From Archangium gephyra (GTDB lineage: Bacteria; Myxococcota; Myxococcia; Myxococcales; Myxococcaceae), in the NCBI RefSeq assembly GCF_001027285.1, contig NZ_CP011509.1, positions 2,488,501-2,552,500 on the forward strand: a stretch of 64,000 bases of DNA, in the 5' to 3' direction. The translations under genes and the position numbers were made by a program. Under the pieces are notes generated by a model. The model was not told where the DNA came from. It saw only the letters and a program-made list of their open reading frames with translations, and did not search any database. Shown here in pieces: positions 28,568 to 37,129 of the stretch. The first letter of the stretch is position 1. Each line of letters opens with the position of its first letter.

Positions 28568-30109
28568 ATGGCGCGTCCTTCTATGAGCCGAACACGCCGC
28601 TACCTCCGTGGCATGGGGGTGGGTTACGCCTACCAGCTCCTCACCATGGGGGTCGGGCTCTTCCTGACCCGATTCCTGCTGGAGCGCCTCGGCTCCGAGC
28701 AGTACGGCCTGTGGATCGTCGGCTTCCAGCTGCTCAACTGGCTGCTGCTGCTGGACGTGGGGGTCATCGCCCTGGTGCCCCGGGAGGTCGCCAGCACCAC
28801 GGGCCGCGCGGACGGCCCCGAGGCCACGCCGCGTCTGGTGGGCTTCACCCTGCGGCTGGCGCTCATGCAGTCGCTGCTCGTCGGAGCGGCGGCGCTCGGC
28901 GTGTGGTGGCTGCTGCCCTCGGACTGGGAGGCCCTGCGCCCGGCCCTGGGCCCCACGCTGCTCGCGTTCGTCCTCCTCTATCCGCTGCGCATGCTGTCCG
29001 CGCTCCTCGAGGGCCTGCAGGACCTGGCCTGGCTCTCCGGCGCGCAGATGGTGGGCTGGGCGGTGGGCACGGGCACCACGGTGGGGCTGGTGCTGCTCGG
29101 CCATGGCGTGGTGTCGCTCGCGTGGGGGTGGATTCTCCAGCAGCTGCTGCAGGCGGCGCTGGCGGGCGTGCGGCTCGGGTGGCGCCACCGGCACGTGCTG
29201 CCGCGGCGGCTGCCCCGGCTCGAGCGCGCCGAGGTGCTCGGCTGGTTGCGGCGAGGCGCGTGGGTCACCGTCAACCAGCTGGCCACCGTGCTCCTCACCG
29301 GCACGGATCTGCTGCTGGTGGGCAAGCTGCTCGGCCCCGAGGCCACGGTCGCCTACGCATGCACGTCCAAGGCGGTGTCCATCCTCATCCACCAGCCGCG
29401 CATGCTCGTCAACGCCGCGCTTCCCGGCCTCAGCCAGATGCGGACGGGCGAGTCCCGCGAGCGCCTGCTGCAGGTGTGCACCAGCCTCGTGCAGGCCTCG
29501 CTGCTCATCAGTGGCCTGCTCACCACCGGCGTGGTGGCCGCCAATGGCGCCTTCGTGGGCTGGTGGGTGGGTCCGGACAAGTACCTGGGGCTCGGCGTCT
29601 CCGGGCTCATCGCGCTCAACATGCTGCTGCGCCACTGGAGCGGCGCCACCGCCATGGCCACCTTCGCCTTCGGGGACGAGCGCCGCATCGCCCTCACCGC
29701 GCTGGCCGATGGTGTGGTGGCCCTCGGGGTGGGCGCGGTGGGCCTGGGGCTCCTGGGCTTCATCGGCGCGCCGCTCGGCACGCTCGCGGGCCTGGTGCTG
29801 GTGAGCCTCCCGGGGCACCTGCGCGCGCTCGCGCGTCACTCCGGCGTTCCCCTGCGGCAGCTGCTCCAGCCCCTCTTCCCCTGGTTCTGGCGCACCGGGG
29901 TGACGCTGGTGCTCGCCACGCTGCTGTCGCTCGCGTGGGCCCCGGGACACCTGGTGGGCTTCCTCACGGTGGGCCTCGCCTCCGCGCTGCTGTACGGGTT
30001 GCTGGTGGGCCCCGTGGCCTTCGTCGGGCCGCTGGCGTCCTACGTGCGGCCCCGGTGGAACGCGCTCACCGCGCGCCTGTCTCCCTCCAAGCCCTCCGGG
30101 ACGGTATGA
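28568..30109 (+). CDS. wzx: Wzx-like flippase (polysaccharide biosynthesis protein)
   Basis: 513 residues with about twelve to fourteen membrane segments, matching the MATE/PST superfamily of lipid-linked oligosaccharide flippases. Characteristic parts are the first helix YQLLTMGVGLFLTRFLLERL followed by GSEQYGLWIVGFQLLNWL, and TGTDLLLVGKLLGPEATVAY in the middle. It should move the undecaprenyl-linked repeat unit across the inner membrane to the Wzy-like polymerase. The ATG at 28568 is used; an ATG at 28583 is an equal choice. The stop overlaps the next glycosyltransferase start by 4 bases. Confidence 0.88.
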   Translation: MARPSMSRTRRYLRGMGVGYAYQLLTMGVGLFLTRFLLERLGSEQYGLWIVGFQLLNWLLLLDVGVIALVPREVASTTGRADGPEATPRLVGFTLRLALMQSLLVGAAALGVWWLLPSDWEALRPALGPTLLAFVLLYPLRMLSALLEGLQDLAWLSGAQMVGWAVGTGTTVGLVLLGHGVVSLAWGWILQQLLQAALAGVRLGWRHRHVLPRRLPRLERAEVLGWLRRGAWVTVNQLATVLLTGTDLLLVGKLLGPEATVAYACTSKAVSILIHQPRMLVNAALPGLSQMRTGESRERLLQVCTSLVQASLLISGLLTTGVVAANGAFVGWWVGPDKYLGLGVSGLIALNMLLRHWSGATAMATFAFGDERRIALTALADGVVALGVGAVGLGLLGFIGAPLGTLAGLVLVSLPGHLRALARHSGVPLRQLLQPLFPWFWRTGVTLVLATLLSLAWAPGHLVGFLTVGLASALLYGLLVGPVAFVGPLASYVRPRWNALTARLSPSKPSGTV

Positions 30110-31302
30110 GCCACGGCCTGCGTCTCCTGCTCGTCGCGCGGCACCGCGCCGTGGTGGGCGGGGTGGAGTCCCACCTGCGCACGCTGCTGCCGCTCCTCCA
30201 GGCCCGGGGCCATTTCCCCGCGCTCCTCGTCGAGCATGACGCCGCCCCCGGGCAGGCACGCCTCGACGAGGGGCTCGGCATTCCCGTGTGGAGCACCGCC
30301 GCGCTCGGACGCCAGGGCGCGCTCGAGGCCGTGGCGGCGTGGCGGCCCGAGCGTGTCTACCAGCACGGGGTACAGGATCTCCGTCTGGAGGAGGCGCTGC
30401 TGGAGCGCTACCCGGCGCTGCTCTTCCTCCATGCTTATTACGGCACGTGCATCAGCGGGATGAAGCGCCATGCCTTCCCCCGGCCCGTGCCCTGCGAGCG
30501 GGTGCTCGGCCCCGGGTGCCTCGTGCACTACCTGCCGCGCCGCTGTGGGGGACGCAGCCCGCTCACCGCCCTGCGCGAGTACCGCTACCAGCAGCGCCGC
30601 CTCGCGCTCGCCCGCCGCTACGGCACCGTGCTGGTGGGCAGCCGGGCCATGCGCGAGGAGTACCTGCGCCATGGGCTCTCCGCCTCGCAGGTGGTGTGCG
30701 TGCCGCTCTTCGGAGATGGAGCGCCGGACCCCGAGCCTCCCGCGCCGCGGCCCCTGTCCGGACAGGTGTTGATGGTGGGGCGGCTCACGGACCTGAAGGG
30801 CGGGGTGGAGCTGGTGCGCGCGCTGCCCGGGGCCCGTGCGGCGCTGGGCCGCGAGCTGGAGCTGGTGGTGGCGGGGGATGGACCGGAGCGCCCGCGCATG
30901 GAGTCGGAGGCGGCGGCGCGGCGCGTGCCGGTGCGCTTCGTGGGGTGGGTGGACCGGGCGGAGCGGGAGGCGCTGATGCGGCGGGCGGACCTGCTCGCGG
31001 TGCCCAGCGTCTGGCCCGAGCCCTTCGGCATGGTGGGCGTGGAGGCCGGTGGCGTGGGCCTGCCCTCGGTGGCCTTCGCGGTGGGTGGCATCCCCGACTG
31101 GTGCGAGCCGGGCGTGTCCGGTGAGCTGGCGCCGGGCAACCCGCCCACGCCCGAGGGCCTTTCGGGTGCCATCGCCCGGGCGCTCGCGGACACGGGCCAC
31201 CATGCGCGGCTGTGCGAGGGGGCCTGGCACATGGCCCGGCGCTTCAACGCCGGCAGTCACGTGGACGCGCTGTGCGAGCGCCTCAAGGCACCCGGGCGGT
31301 GA
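30106..31302 (+). CDS. GT4 family glycosyltransferase
   Basis: 398 residues. The ATG at 30106 overlaps the flippase stop (ATGA); the frame is open far upstream but in the wrong frame for the real flippase gene. GT4 features: VVGGVESHLRTLLPLL, and the donor domain with MVGRLTDLKGGVELVRAL and WPEPFGMVGVEAGGVGLPSV. The segment CISGMKRHAFP followed by a Cys-rich stretch (CERVLGPGC, RRCGG) recurs in some GT4 enzymes and may bind a metal or structure the acceptor site. Its 3' end overlaps the convergent methyltransferase by 20 bases. Confidence 0.85.
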   Translation: MSHGLRLLLVARHRAVVGGVESHLRTLLPLLQARGHFPALLVEHDAAPGQARLDEGLGIPVWSTAALGRQGALEAVAAWRPERVYQHGVQDLRLEEALLERYPALLFLHAYYGTCISGMKRHAFPRPVPCERVLGPGCLVHYLPRRCGGRSPLTALREYRYQQRRLALARRYGTVLVGSRAMREEYLRHGLSASQVVCVPLFGDGAPDPEPPAPRPLSGQVLMVGRLTDLKGGVELVRALPGARAALGRELELVVAGDGPERPRMESEAAARRVPVRFVGWVDRAEREALMRRADLLAVPSVWPEPFGMVGVEAGGVGLPSVAFAVGGIPDWCEPGVSGELAPGNPPTPEGLSGAIARALADTGHHARLCEGAWHMARRFNAGSHVDALCERLKAPGR

Positions 31303-32155
31303 CGAGCATCTGGGTGCACAGCCGCTCACGCGCGGCGGGGCCCAGGCGCTTCACCCACGTGTCGAGCGCGAGATACAGCCGTCCCAGGGCCGGCCGCGAG
31401 GGCAGCAGGCGCACCCCGGCGTGCCCCGAGAGGAAGGGCGTCACCGACAGCTCGACGTCCACCTGGGAGAAGCCGGCCGCGCGGCACATCCGCTCCAGCT
31501 CCTCGGCCGTATAGAGGAAGAGGTGCCCGTCCGCGTCGGGCTTGAATTGCCGGGACTCGAGCGCGGTGAAGTCCTCCACCTGCGAGTGCGTGGGCAGCTT
31601 CGAGCGGAAGTACGCGCCATTGGGCGTCGTCAGCATCAGGGTCCCCCCGGGCCGGAGGAAGCGGCGCAGGTGCGCGAGCATCCGGTCTCCATGCGCCACG
31701 TGCTCGATGACCTCGCACGCGAGCACCAGGTCGAACGTCCCCAGCCGCTCCGGGTCGAGCGCGAAGAAGTCCCCGGCCTCCCAGCGCAGCCGCTCCCCGG
31801 TGGTCCACGCGCCGAACAGCTCCCGCGTGGGCTGCAAGTCATTGGCGACGACTTCCCGTCCCTCCTCGTACAGGCACGCCGCGGTGAAGCCGCCACCGGT
31901 GGCGATCTCCAGCACGCGCTCCGGCCGCAGCGAGCGCGCCTTGCGCAGCGTGTCCAGGACGCGGTAGCGGCCGTAGGCCTCGTAAGAGGGCGGCCAGGCC
32001 GGGTGGTGCTGCCACGCGTCGTCCCGCACCACGGGATGGTCCGGGCTCGTGCGTCCCAGGGCCGAGAACCCCCGCGCGCACACCTCCAGGTACACGCGCT
32101 CGAACTCCCGCGTCAGCACGCCCAGCAGGTGGTCTCGTGACGTCGGCGTCGTCAT
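31283..32155 (-). CDS. Class I SAM-dependent methyltransferase
   Basis: 290 residues from an ATG at 32155, chosen over a longer reading lacking a ribosome site. Motifs: VLEIATGGGFTAACL (the SAM-binding Gly-rich loop, here with Ala-Thr-Gly-Gly-Gly), VVANDLQPT (acidic end of the second strand), and ACEVIEHVAHGDRML with LRPGGTLMLTTPN. This is a Methyltransf_11/23 type, often seen in glycan loci where it methylates a sugar. The gene is opposite to its neighbours and its end overlaps the upstream glycosyltransferase end by 20 bases. Confidence 0.83.
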   Translation of the reverse strand: MTTPTSRDHLLGVLTREFERVYLEVCARGFSALGRTSPDHPVVRDDAWQHHPAWPPSYEAYGRYRVLDTLRKARSLRPERVLEIATGGGFTAACLYEEGREVVANDLQPTRELFGAWTTGERLRWEAGDFFALDPERLGTFDLVLACEVIEHVAHGDRMLAHLRRFLRPGGTLMLTTPNGAYFRSKLPTHSQVEDFTALESRQFKPDADGHLFLYTAEELERMCRAAGFSQVDVELSVTPFLSGHAGVRLLPSRPALGRLYLALDTWVKRLGPAARERLCTQMLVTARVP

Positions 32156-32290
32156 GGGGCGCGACCATAACGGCTCCGGCACCCGGCGAGGAGCACTGCC
32201 CACCCGGCCGCTCCCCTCCCGAGCGGCGTGGGGCTTTCATGGCGCTCGCGCGGGCGGAGCGGATATGGCAGGACGGACGGGGTCTCCCGT

Positions 32291-33370
32291 ATGCGCTCCC
32301 TCCTCACCGCCGTTCGCGACAACGCCAGCGCCGTCCAGAAGCGGCTCGTCCCCCTGCTCGCGGGCCAGCCCCGTCTCGCCTACGTGGGAGGCCATGGTGT
32401 CCACAACCTCGGTGACGACGCGCTCTTCGAGGCCGCGCAACAGGTGCTCGACGGGTACCACGTCGCCACCTTCCGCTTTCCGCCCCAGGAGCGGCGGCTG
32501 GCGCGGCTGGGGTTGTCCGGCGCGCGCTACTTCCAGCAGTTCATCCTCGGCGGGGGGACGTTCATCAACTCGTACGGGCTGCCCGTGGTGCGGACCGCGC
32601 TCGAGCTGGGGCTGCCCGCCTGGACGCTGGGCACGGGGGTGGGCAGTGCCGGCTTCCACATGAAGGCCCGGCCGGAGCTGCTGGAGTGGCGTGCGCTGCT
32701 GCGGGACTTCCGGGCCGTGGGCGTGCGAGGTCCGCTCTCGAAGGCCGCGCTCGACGAGCTGGGCGTTCCGCGGGTGGAGGTGATTGGCGATCTCGCCCTG
32801 GTGTCCACGCGCGAGCGCGCCGAGCCGCCCGCGCTCCCGCGCCGGTTCGCCGTCAACATCATCTACACGACGCCCGGCGAGCGCGAGGGCTACCCGGATG
32901 AGCGGCTGGAGGGGCTGGAGCGGGCCATCCGGCACTTCGTGGCACAGGGCTGGGAGCCCGTCTTCGTGGCCATGCACGCGTGGGATGTGCAGAGCCTGCG
33001 ACGCCTCGCGGCCAAAGTGGGACTGGAGGCCGCCGTCATCCACGAGCCCCGGACGGCCGAGGCGTACATGCGGCTCGTCGCTCCGTGCACCCTCACGCTC
33101 GCGGTCCGCCTGCACGCCGCGGTGCTCTCGTGCTGCGCGGGCACGCCCGTGCTCATGCTGGGCTACCGGGAGAAGTGCCTCGACTTCATGGCCTCGTTGG
33201 GGCTGGAGCACTGGCACGTGGACCTGTGCGTGCCGGAGCAGGACATCTTCTCGCGCGCGCTGGAGCTGGCGGAACAGGCGGATGGACTGCGGGAGCCCCT
33301 CCTGGCGCGGGCCCGGGAACGGCGGAGGAGCATCCAGGAGTATGTTCGCAAGCTGCTCCCTCGTCCTTGA
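32291..33370 (+). CDS. Polysaccharide pyruvyl transferase family protein
   Basis: 359 residues from the ATG at 32291; the frame is open about 21 codons further but with no good start. Family features: YVGGHGVHNLGDDALFEAA at the N-terminus, ILGGGTFINSYG, GVRGPLSKAALDELGV, and the C-terminal AVRLHAAVLSCCAGTPVLML followed by YREKCLDFMASLG. These proteins transfer pyruvate from PEP to a sugar as a ketal, adding negative charge to the polymer; related members have other roles. No PEP-binding residue was checked individually. Confidence 0.85.
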   Translation: MRSLLTAVRDNASAVQKRLVPLLAGQPRLAYVGGHGVHNLGDDALFEAAQQVLDGYHVATFRFPPQERRLARLGLSGARYFQQFILGGGTFINSYGLPVVRTALELGLPAWTLGTGVGSAGFHMKARPELLEWRALLRDFRAVGVRGPLSKAALDELGVPRVEVIGDLALVSTRERAEPPALPRRFAVNIIYTTPGEREGYPDERLEGLERAIRHFVAQGWEPVFVAMHAWDVQSLRRLAAKVGLEAAVIHEPRTAEAYMRLVAPCTLTLAVRLHAAVLSCCAGTPVLMLGYREKCLDFMASLGLEHWHVDLCVPEQDIFSRALELAEQADGLREPLLARARERRRSIQEYVRKLLPRP

Positions 33371-33414
33371 GGTGGCTTGAGCCCCCGCGGGTGGCCGCCT
33401 ATAAGCAGCGCCTC

Positions 33415-34281
33415 ATGCGGATGCCCTGGTGGATGAAGGCGCTCCAGCGCCGGGTGGTGATTCCCGTCCTCTCCCGGACGCGCCCCGAGGTGCGGGTCCG
33501 GGTCCACGACTTCCAGATGAAGGTGGACCTCCGGGATGAGATCGTCGGCACCCTGCTCTACGTCGAGGGGGACTACGAGCCCGAGTTCCGCCGCCTGTTG
33601 GAGCACCTGGAGCTGGAAGGTGGGGTGTGCCTGGACATCGGCGCCAACATCGGCCTGCACACGCTGACGCTGAGCCGGCGGGTGGGACCGCGAGGCAAGG
33701 TGCTCTCCTTCGAGCCGGAGCAGCACAACCACGAGCTGCTGAGGGAGAACCTGCGCCTCAACCACGTGGAGAACGTGGATGCGCGCCGCATGGCGGTGGG
33801 GGACCGGATGGGCTCGGTGCGCATGGCGCTCCACCCCTACAACTACGGGGACCATCGCGTGGCTCAGGAGGGCGCGGGCGGCGCGGGGCAGGAGGTGCCG
33901 CTCACGACCGTGGACGAGGCGGTCAAGGACCTCCCCGATGGGGCGATCCGCCTGGTGAAGATCGACGTCCAGGGCTACGAGCACAACGTGCTTCGGGGCA
34001 TGCGGCGGACGGTGGAGCGCAATCCCGGCCTGGTGCTCATCCTCGAGGTCTTCCCCGAGGCGCTCCAGCAGGCCGGCTCTTCCGCCTCGAAGCTGGTGCA
34101 GACCCTGGTGGACATGGGCTTCGATGGTTGGGAGCTCCACCAGCGCCGGTTGATTCCCCTGGGCCAGCCGTGGATCTACGACCAGATGTGGAACAGCTGC
34201 GAGGCGAACCTCGTGCTCTCGCGCGACACCGGCCGGCTGAAGCAGGTGGTGGGCCAGAGCTTCGGCCGCACGCTGCCCTGA
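33415..34281 (+). CDS. FkbM family methyltransferase
   Basis: 288 residues from an ATG at 33415 (a GTG at 33391 is possible). The FkbM pattern is clear: CLDIGANIGLHTLTLSRRVG for the SAM loop, VLSFEPEQHNHELLRENL, and the late IRLVKIDVQGYEHNVLRGM, which is the family hallmark. FkbM enzymes methylate hydroxyls of sugars or natural products. It lies 44 bases after the pyruvyltransferase-family gene on the same strand and is convergent with a GT4 gene. Confidence 0.88.
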   Translation: MRMPWWMKALQRRVVIPVLSRTRPEVRVRVHDFQMKVDLRDEIVGTLLYVEGDYEPEFRRLLEHLELEGGVCLDIGANIGLHTLTLSRRVGPRGKVLSFEPEQHNHELLRENLRLNHVENVDARRMAVGDRMGSVRMALHPYNYGDHRVAQEGAGGAGQEVPLTTVDEAVKDLPDGAIRLVKIDVQGYEHNVLRGMRRTVERNPGLVLILEVFPEALQQAGSSASKLVQTLVDMGFDGWELHQRRLIPLGQPWIYDQMWNSCEANLVLSRDTGRLKQVVGQSFGRTLP

Positions 34282-34296
34282 GCGGACGCGCTTCGC

Positions 34297-35490
34297 TCAA
34301 GGCGTGACGGACTCGAACCACGTGCGCAGCCGGGCCAGCGGCTCCCGCGCCACGTGGGCCTCGACGGCGGCGCGTGCCCGCGCGCCCATGCCGGGCAGCT
34401 CGGCGCGGCGGCGGAGCGCGTCCTCCAGCGCCGAGGCGAGTGCGGGGGGCTCGCCCGCGGGAACGACCCAGCCCGTACGGCCGGGCTCGACCCAGGAGGC
34501 GGCACCACACTGGTCCGTCACGACGACGGGCAGCCCGCAGGCCATGGCCTCGCCCACCACGAGCCCGAAGCCGTCCTCCAGCGAGGGCAGCACGAAGAGC
34601 TCGGAGCGTTGGTAGACGGGGCGCGGGTCTCCCGGCATCGCCTCCACCTGGAGTCCCTGGCGCTCGCGCTGGAAGAGCCGCCGGGACACGCGGTCTCCCG
34701 TGGCGCCCACGAGGTGGAGCTGGACGCGCCCGGCGCCCACCTGGCGCACCGCGCGCAGCAGGTGGTGGAAGCCCTTGCGCACGTCCAGCGAGCCGACGAA
34801 GCACACGCGCAGCGGCCCCTCGGCGGCGGGCCGCGGGGGAGGCGGCTGGAAGCGCTCCAGGTCGATGGGCAGCTCGATGATGGTGACCTTTCCCTCGGGC
34901 ACTCCGCGGCGGACGAGGGAGTCGCGGGACCAGGGGGAGGAGACGCGGATGGCGCTGGCGAGTGTGTACTCGCGCTGGATGCGGCGCACGGCCGCGGGGG
35001 TGGGGTGTCCCAGGTGGGGGCGGCGGGCCTGGCGCCACGTCTCGCGGACGTAGACGTCCCGGAAGCCGGCGATGTGCCCGTTGGGGTTGTCGACGACGCA
35101 GGGCACGCCCGCGCGCCGGGCCCACTCGAGGGACTCGAGCCCCACCTGCGTGAAGGTGTACAGCCGCGAGGGGCGCAGGTGCTCCAGGCGGGCCGCGGCC
35201 CACTGGCCGAGGTGCTCGTCCAGGTGGAGCTGGAGCGCTCCGGTGAGCCAGCGGTAGGGCGTCCAGCGCCGCACCGCCGCGAGCAGGGAGCGCGGGGGCG
35301 AGTGCCAGACAATGCCCGGGAGCGAGGCCAGCCGGGCGTCGGTGGGAGGCGGACCGAGCACATGCAGCGGCGCACCCGGGCCGGAGAGCGCGCGCAGCAG
35401 GGAGGCCGCGTGGACGCCCATGCCTCCCGCGCCCGCCGCGGCACCACTGACGAGGGCGGTGCCCGGGGTGTGTGTGCTTCCGCCGTGCAT
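34297..35490 (-). CDS. GT4 family glycosyltransferase
   Basis: 397 residues. N-terminal SGAAAGAGGMGVHAASLLRAL is a Gly-rich acceptor loop, YTFTQVGLESLEWARRAGVP follows, and the donor domain has VCFVGSLDVRKGFHHLLRAV and the E-x7-E region LEDGFGLVVGEAMACGLPVV. The CVVDNPNGHIAGF segment marks a GT4 of the mannosyltransferase-like group. The gene is minus-strand and divergent from the WecA-type transferase, from which it is separated by 154 bases. Confidence 0.85.
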   Translation of the reverse strand: MHGGSTHTPGTALVSGAAAGAGGMGVHAASLLRALSGPGAPLHVLGPPPTDARLASLPGIVWHSPPRSLLAAVRRWTPYRWLTGALQLHLDEHLGQWAAARLEHLRPSRLYTFTQVGLESLEWARRAGVPCVVDNPNGHIAGFRDVYVRETWRQARRPHLGHPTPAAVRRIQREYTLASAIRVSSPWSRDSLVRRGVPEGKVTIIELPIDLERFQPPPPRPAAEGPLRVCFVGSLDVRKGFHHLLRAVRQVGAGRVQLHLVGATGDRVSRRLFQRERQGLQVEAMPGDPRPVYQRSELFVLPSLEDGFGLVVGEAMACGLPVVVTDQCGAASWVEPGRTGWVVPAGEPPALASALEDALRRRAELPGMGARARAAVEAHVAREPLARLRTWFESVTP

Positions 35491-35644
35491 CCGTCCCCCT
35501 TACCCAATTCCACCCGGGTGCGACAGGACAGTGTCGGCTGCTGGCTTCTCCAGCATGCAGGCAACAGAAGGGCGGTACCCGGGGACATTGACGCTCCGCG
35601 CCAGCCCCGCCACCATGCGCGGCCCTGGGGATGGAGGTCGAGAG

Positions 35645-37129
35645 ATGATTACCTATCTGGTGGCCTTCCTCGTCGCACTGATGGTGGCGTTGGTGCTGAC
35701 GCTGGTGGTGCGCAACCGCGCGCTGGCGTGGGGTCTGCTGGACCAGGCCAACTCCAGCCGCAAGGTGCACGTGCGGCCCATCCCCCGCCTGGGTGGCATT
35801 GGCATCGTGGGCGGCTTCTTCGCGCCCCTGTGCGCGCTCTTCCTGGTGGACTCGGGGGTGGGCCACCACTTCCGCTACCACACGGAGTTGGTGCTGGGCC
35901 TGTTCGCGGGCGGGGTGGGGATCGCGGCGCTGGGCCTCTACGACGACCTGCGCGGCGCGGGCGCGAAGCTGAAGTTCAGCGTGCAGCTGCTGTTGGCCTT
36001 GGGACTGTTCGCGCTCGGCTTCCGCATCGAGCTGATCGCCAACCCCTTCGGGCCGCCGGTGCCGCTGGGGTTCTTGAGCCTGCCCTTCACGGTGCTGTGG
36101 GTGGTGGGCGTCATCAACGCGCTCAACCTGATTGATGGGCTGGACGGGCTGGCGGGCGGGGTGGCCTTCTTCGGGGTGGGCACCAACTTCATCCTCGCAC
36201 TCAGCCGGGGCGACGTGCTGCTGTGCCTGGTGATGGCGGCGCTGGCGGGAGCCATCCTTGGCTTCCTCGTCTTCAACTTCAACCCGGCCTCCATCTTCAT
36301 GGGGGACACGGGCAGCATGTTCCTGGGCTTCGTGCTGGCGGCCGTCTCCATCAAGACGAGCGCCAAGAGTGGCACCGCGGTGGCCATGCTGGTGCCGGTG
36401 ATGGCGCTGGGCCTGCCCATCATGGACACGCTGCTGGCCATGGTGCGGCGCACGGTGCTCGGCCGGCCCATGTTCAGCGCGGACCGCGAGCACATCCACC
36501 ACCGGATGATGAGCCGCATGGTGCTCAGCCACCGCGCGGCGGTGCTGGTGCTCTACGGCCTGTGCGCCCTCTTCACCCTGACGGCGCTCGGCCTGCATTG
36601 GGCCAACACCGCGCAGAGCGCCATGCTGCTCACGGGCATGGCGGTGGTGGTGGCGGTGCTGATGCGCAAGCTGGGCTACCTGGACCTGAGGCGCGCCAGT
36701 GACATGGGCGAGGCGCGGCGCAAGAACATCCGCCTGCGCTCGCTGGTGAAGGACGTGACGGACGCGGTGCGCGCTGGCAACGGGGTGAAGGACCTGTGGG
36801 ACGCGGTGCGCCCGCTGGCGGAGGCGCTCGATGCCTCGCGCCTGGAGCTACGCCTCGAGCGCCAGCGCGAGGGCAATCGGGATGGCCTCACCTTCGAGAC
36901 GCAGCGGCCCGCGGGCTCGGCGCTGCCGTTGGAGGTGGGCCTGGAGGTGAAGAGCGGGGACGAGACGCTCGGCCGCTTCATGATTGCCTGGAGTGACGGG
37001 CGCTCGGAGATCAACCGCGACGAGGAGCTGGCGTTGGAGCTGGTGGCGGACGCGGTGGGAGACCGGGCGGCGAAGCTGCTGGCGCTGGCGGACGCGGATC
37101 CGCAGCGCGTGGTGGCGCTGCGCCGGTGA
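35645..37129 (+). CDS. WecA/TagO-type UDP-sugar:undecaprenyl-phosphate phosphotransferase with C-terminal cytoplasmic extension
   Basis: 494 residues, longer than the usual 340-370. The start at 35645 has GGAGG nearby. MraY/WecA motifs appear in order: SSRKVHVRPIPRLGG, LYDDLRGAGAK, NALNLIDGLDGLAGG with the catalytic Asp pair, the FMGDTGSMFLGF motif, and HIHHRMM with the essential His. It transfers a sugar-1-phosphate to undecaprenyl phosphate, the first step of repeat-unit assembly. From about residue 355 a soluble tail of roughly 140 residues follows (RLRSLVKDVTDAVRAGNGVK to ELALELVADAVGDRAAK) whose pattern looks GAF-like, possibly a regulatory domain. That assignment is tentative. Confidence 0.88.
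   Translation: MITYLVAFLVALMVALVLTLVVRNRALAWGLLDQANSSRKVHVRPIPRLGGIGIVGGFFAPLCALFLVDSGVGHHFRYHTELVLGLFAGGVGIAALGLYDDLRGAGAKLKFSVQLLLALGLFALGFRIELIANPFGPPVPLGFLSLPFTVLWVVGVINALNLIDGLDGLAGGVAFFGVGTNFILALSRGDVLLCLVMAALAGAILGFLVFNFNPASIFMGDTGSMFLGFVLAAVSIKTSAKSGTAVAMLVPVMALGLPIMDTLLAMVRRTVLGRPMFSADREHIHHRMMSRMVLSHRAAVLVLYGLCALFTLTALGLHWANTAQSAMLLTGMAVVVAVLMRKLGYLDLRRASDMGEARRKNIRLRSLVKDVTDAVRAGNGVKDLWDAVRPLAEALDASRLELRLERQREGNRDGLTFETQRPAGSALPLEVGLEVKSGDETLGRFMIAWSDGRSEINRDEELALELVADAVGDRAAKLLALADADPQRVVALRR

Noticed and set aside
35539-35560. TGGCTTCTCCAGCATGC as a sigma-54 promoter before the WecA-type gene
   Set aside because: The GG to GC spacing is 8 or 12 bases, not 10. The TGCTGG/CCAGCA dyad there is too short to be given weight.
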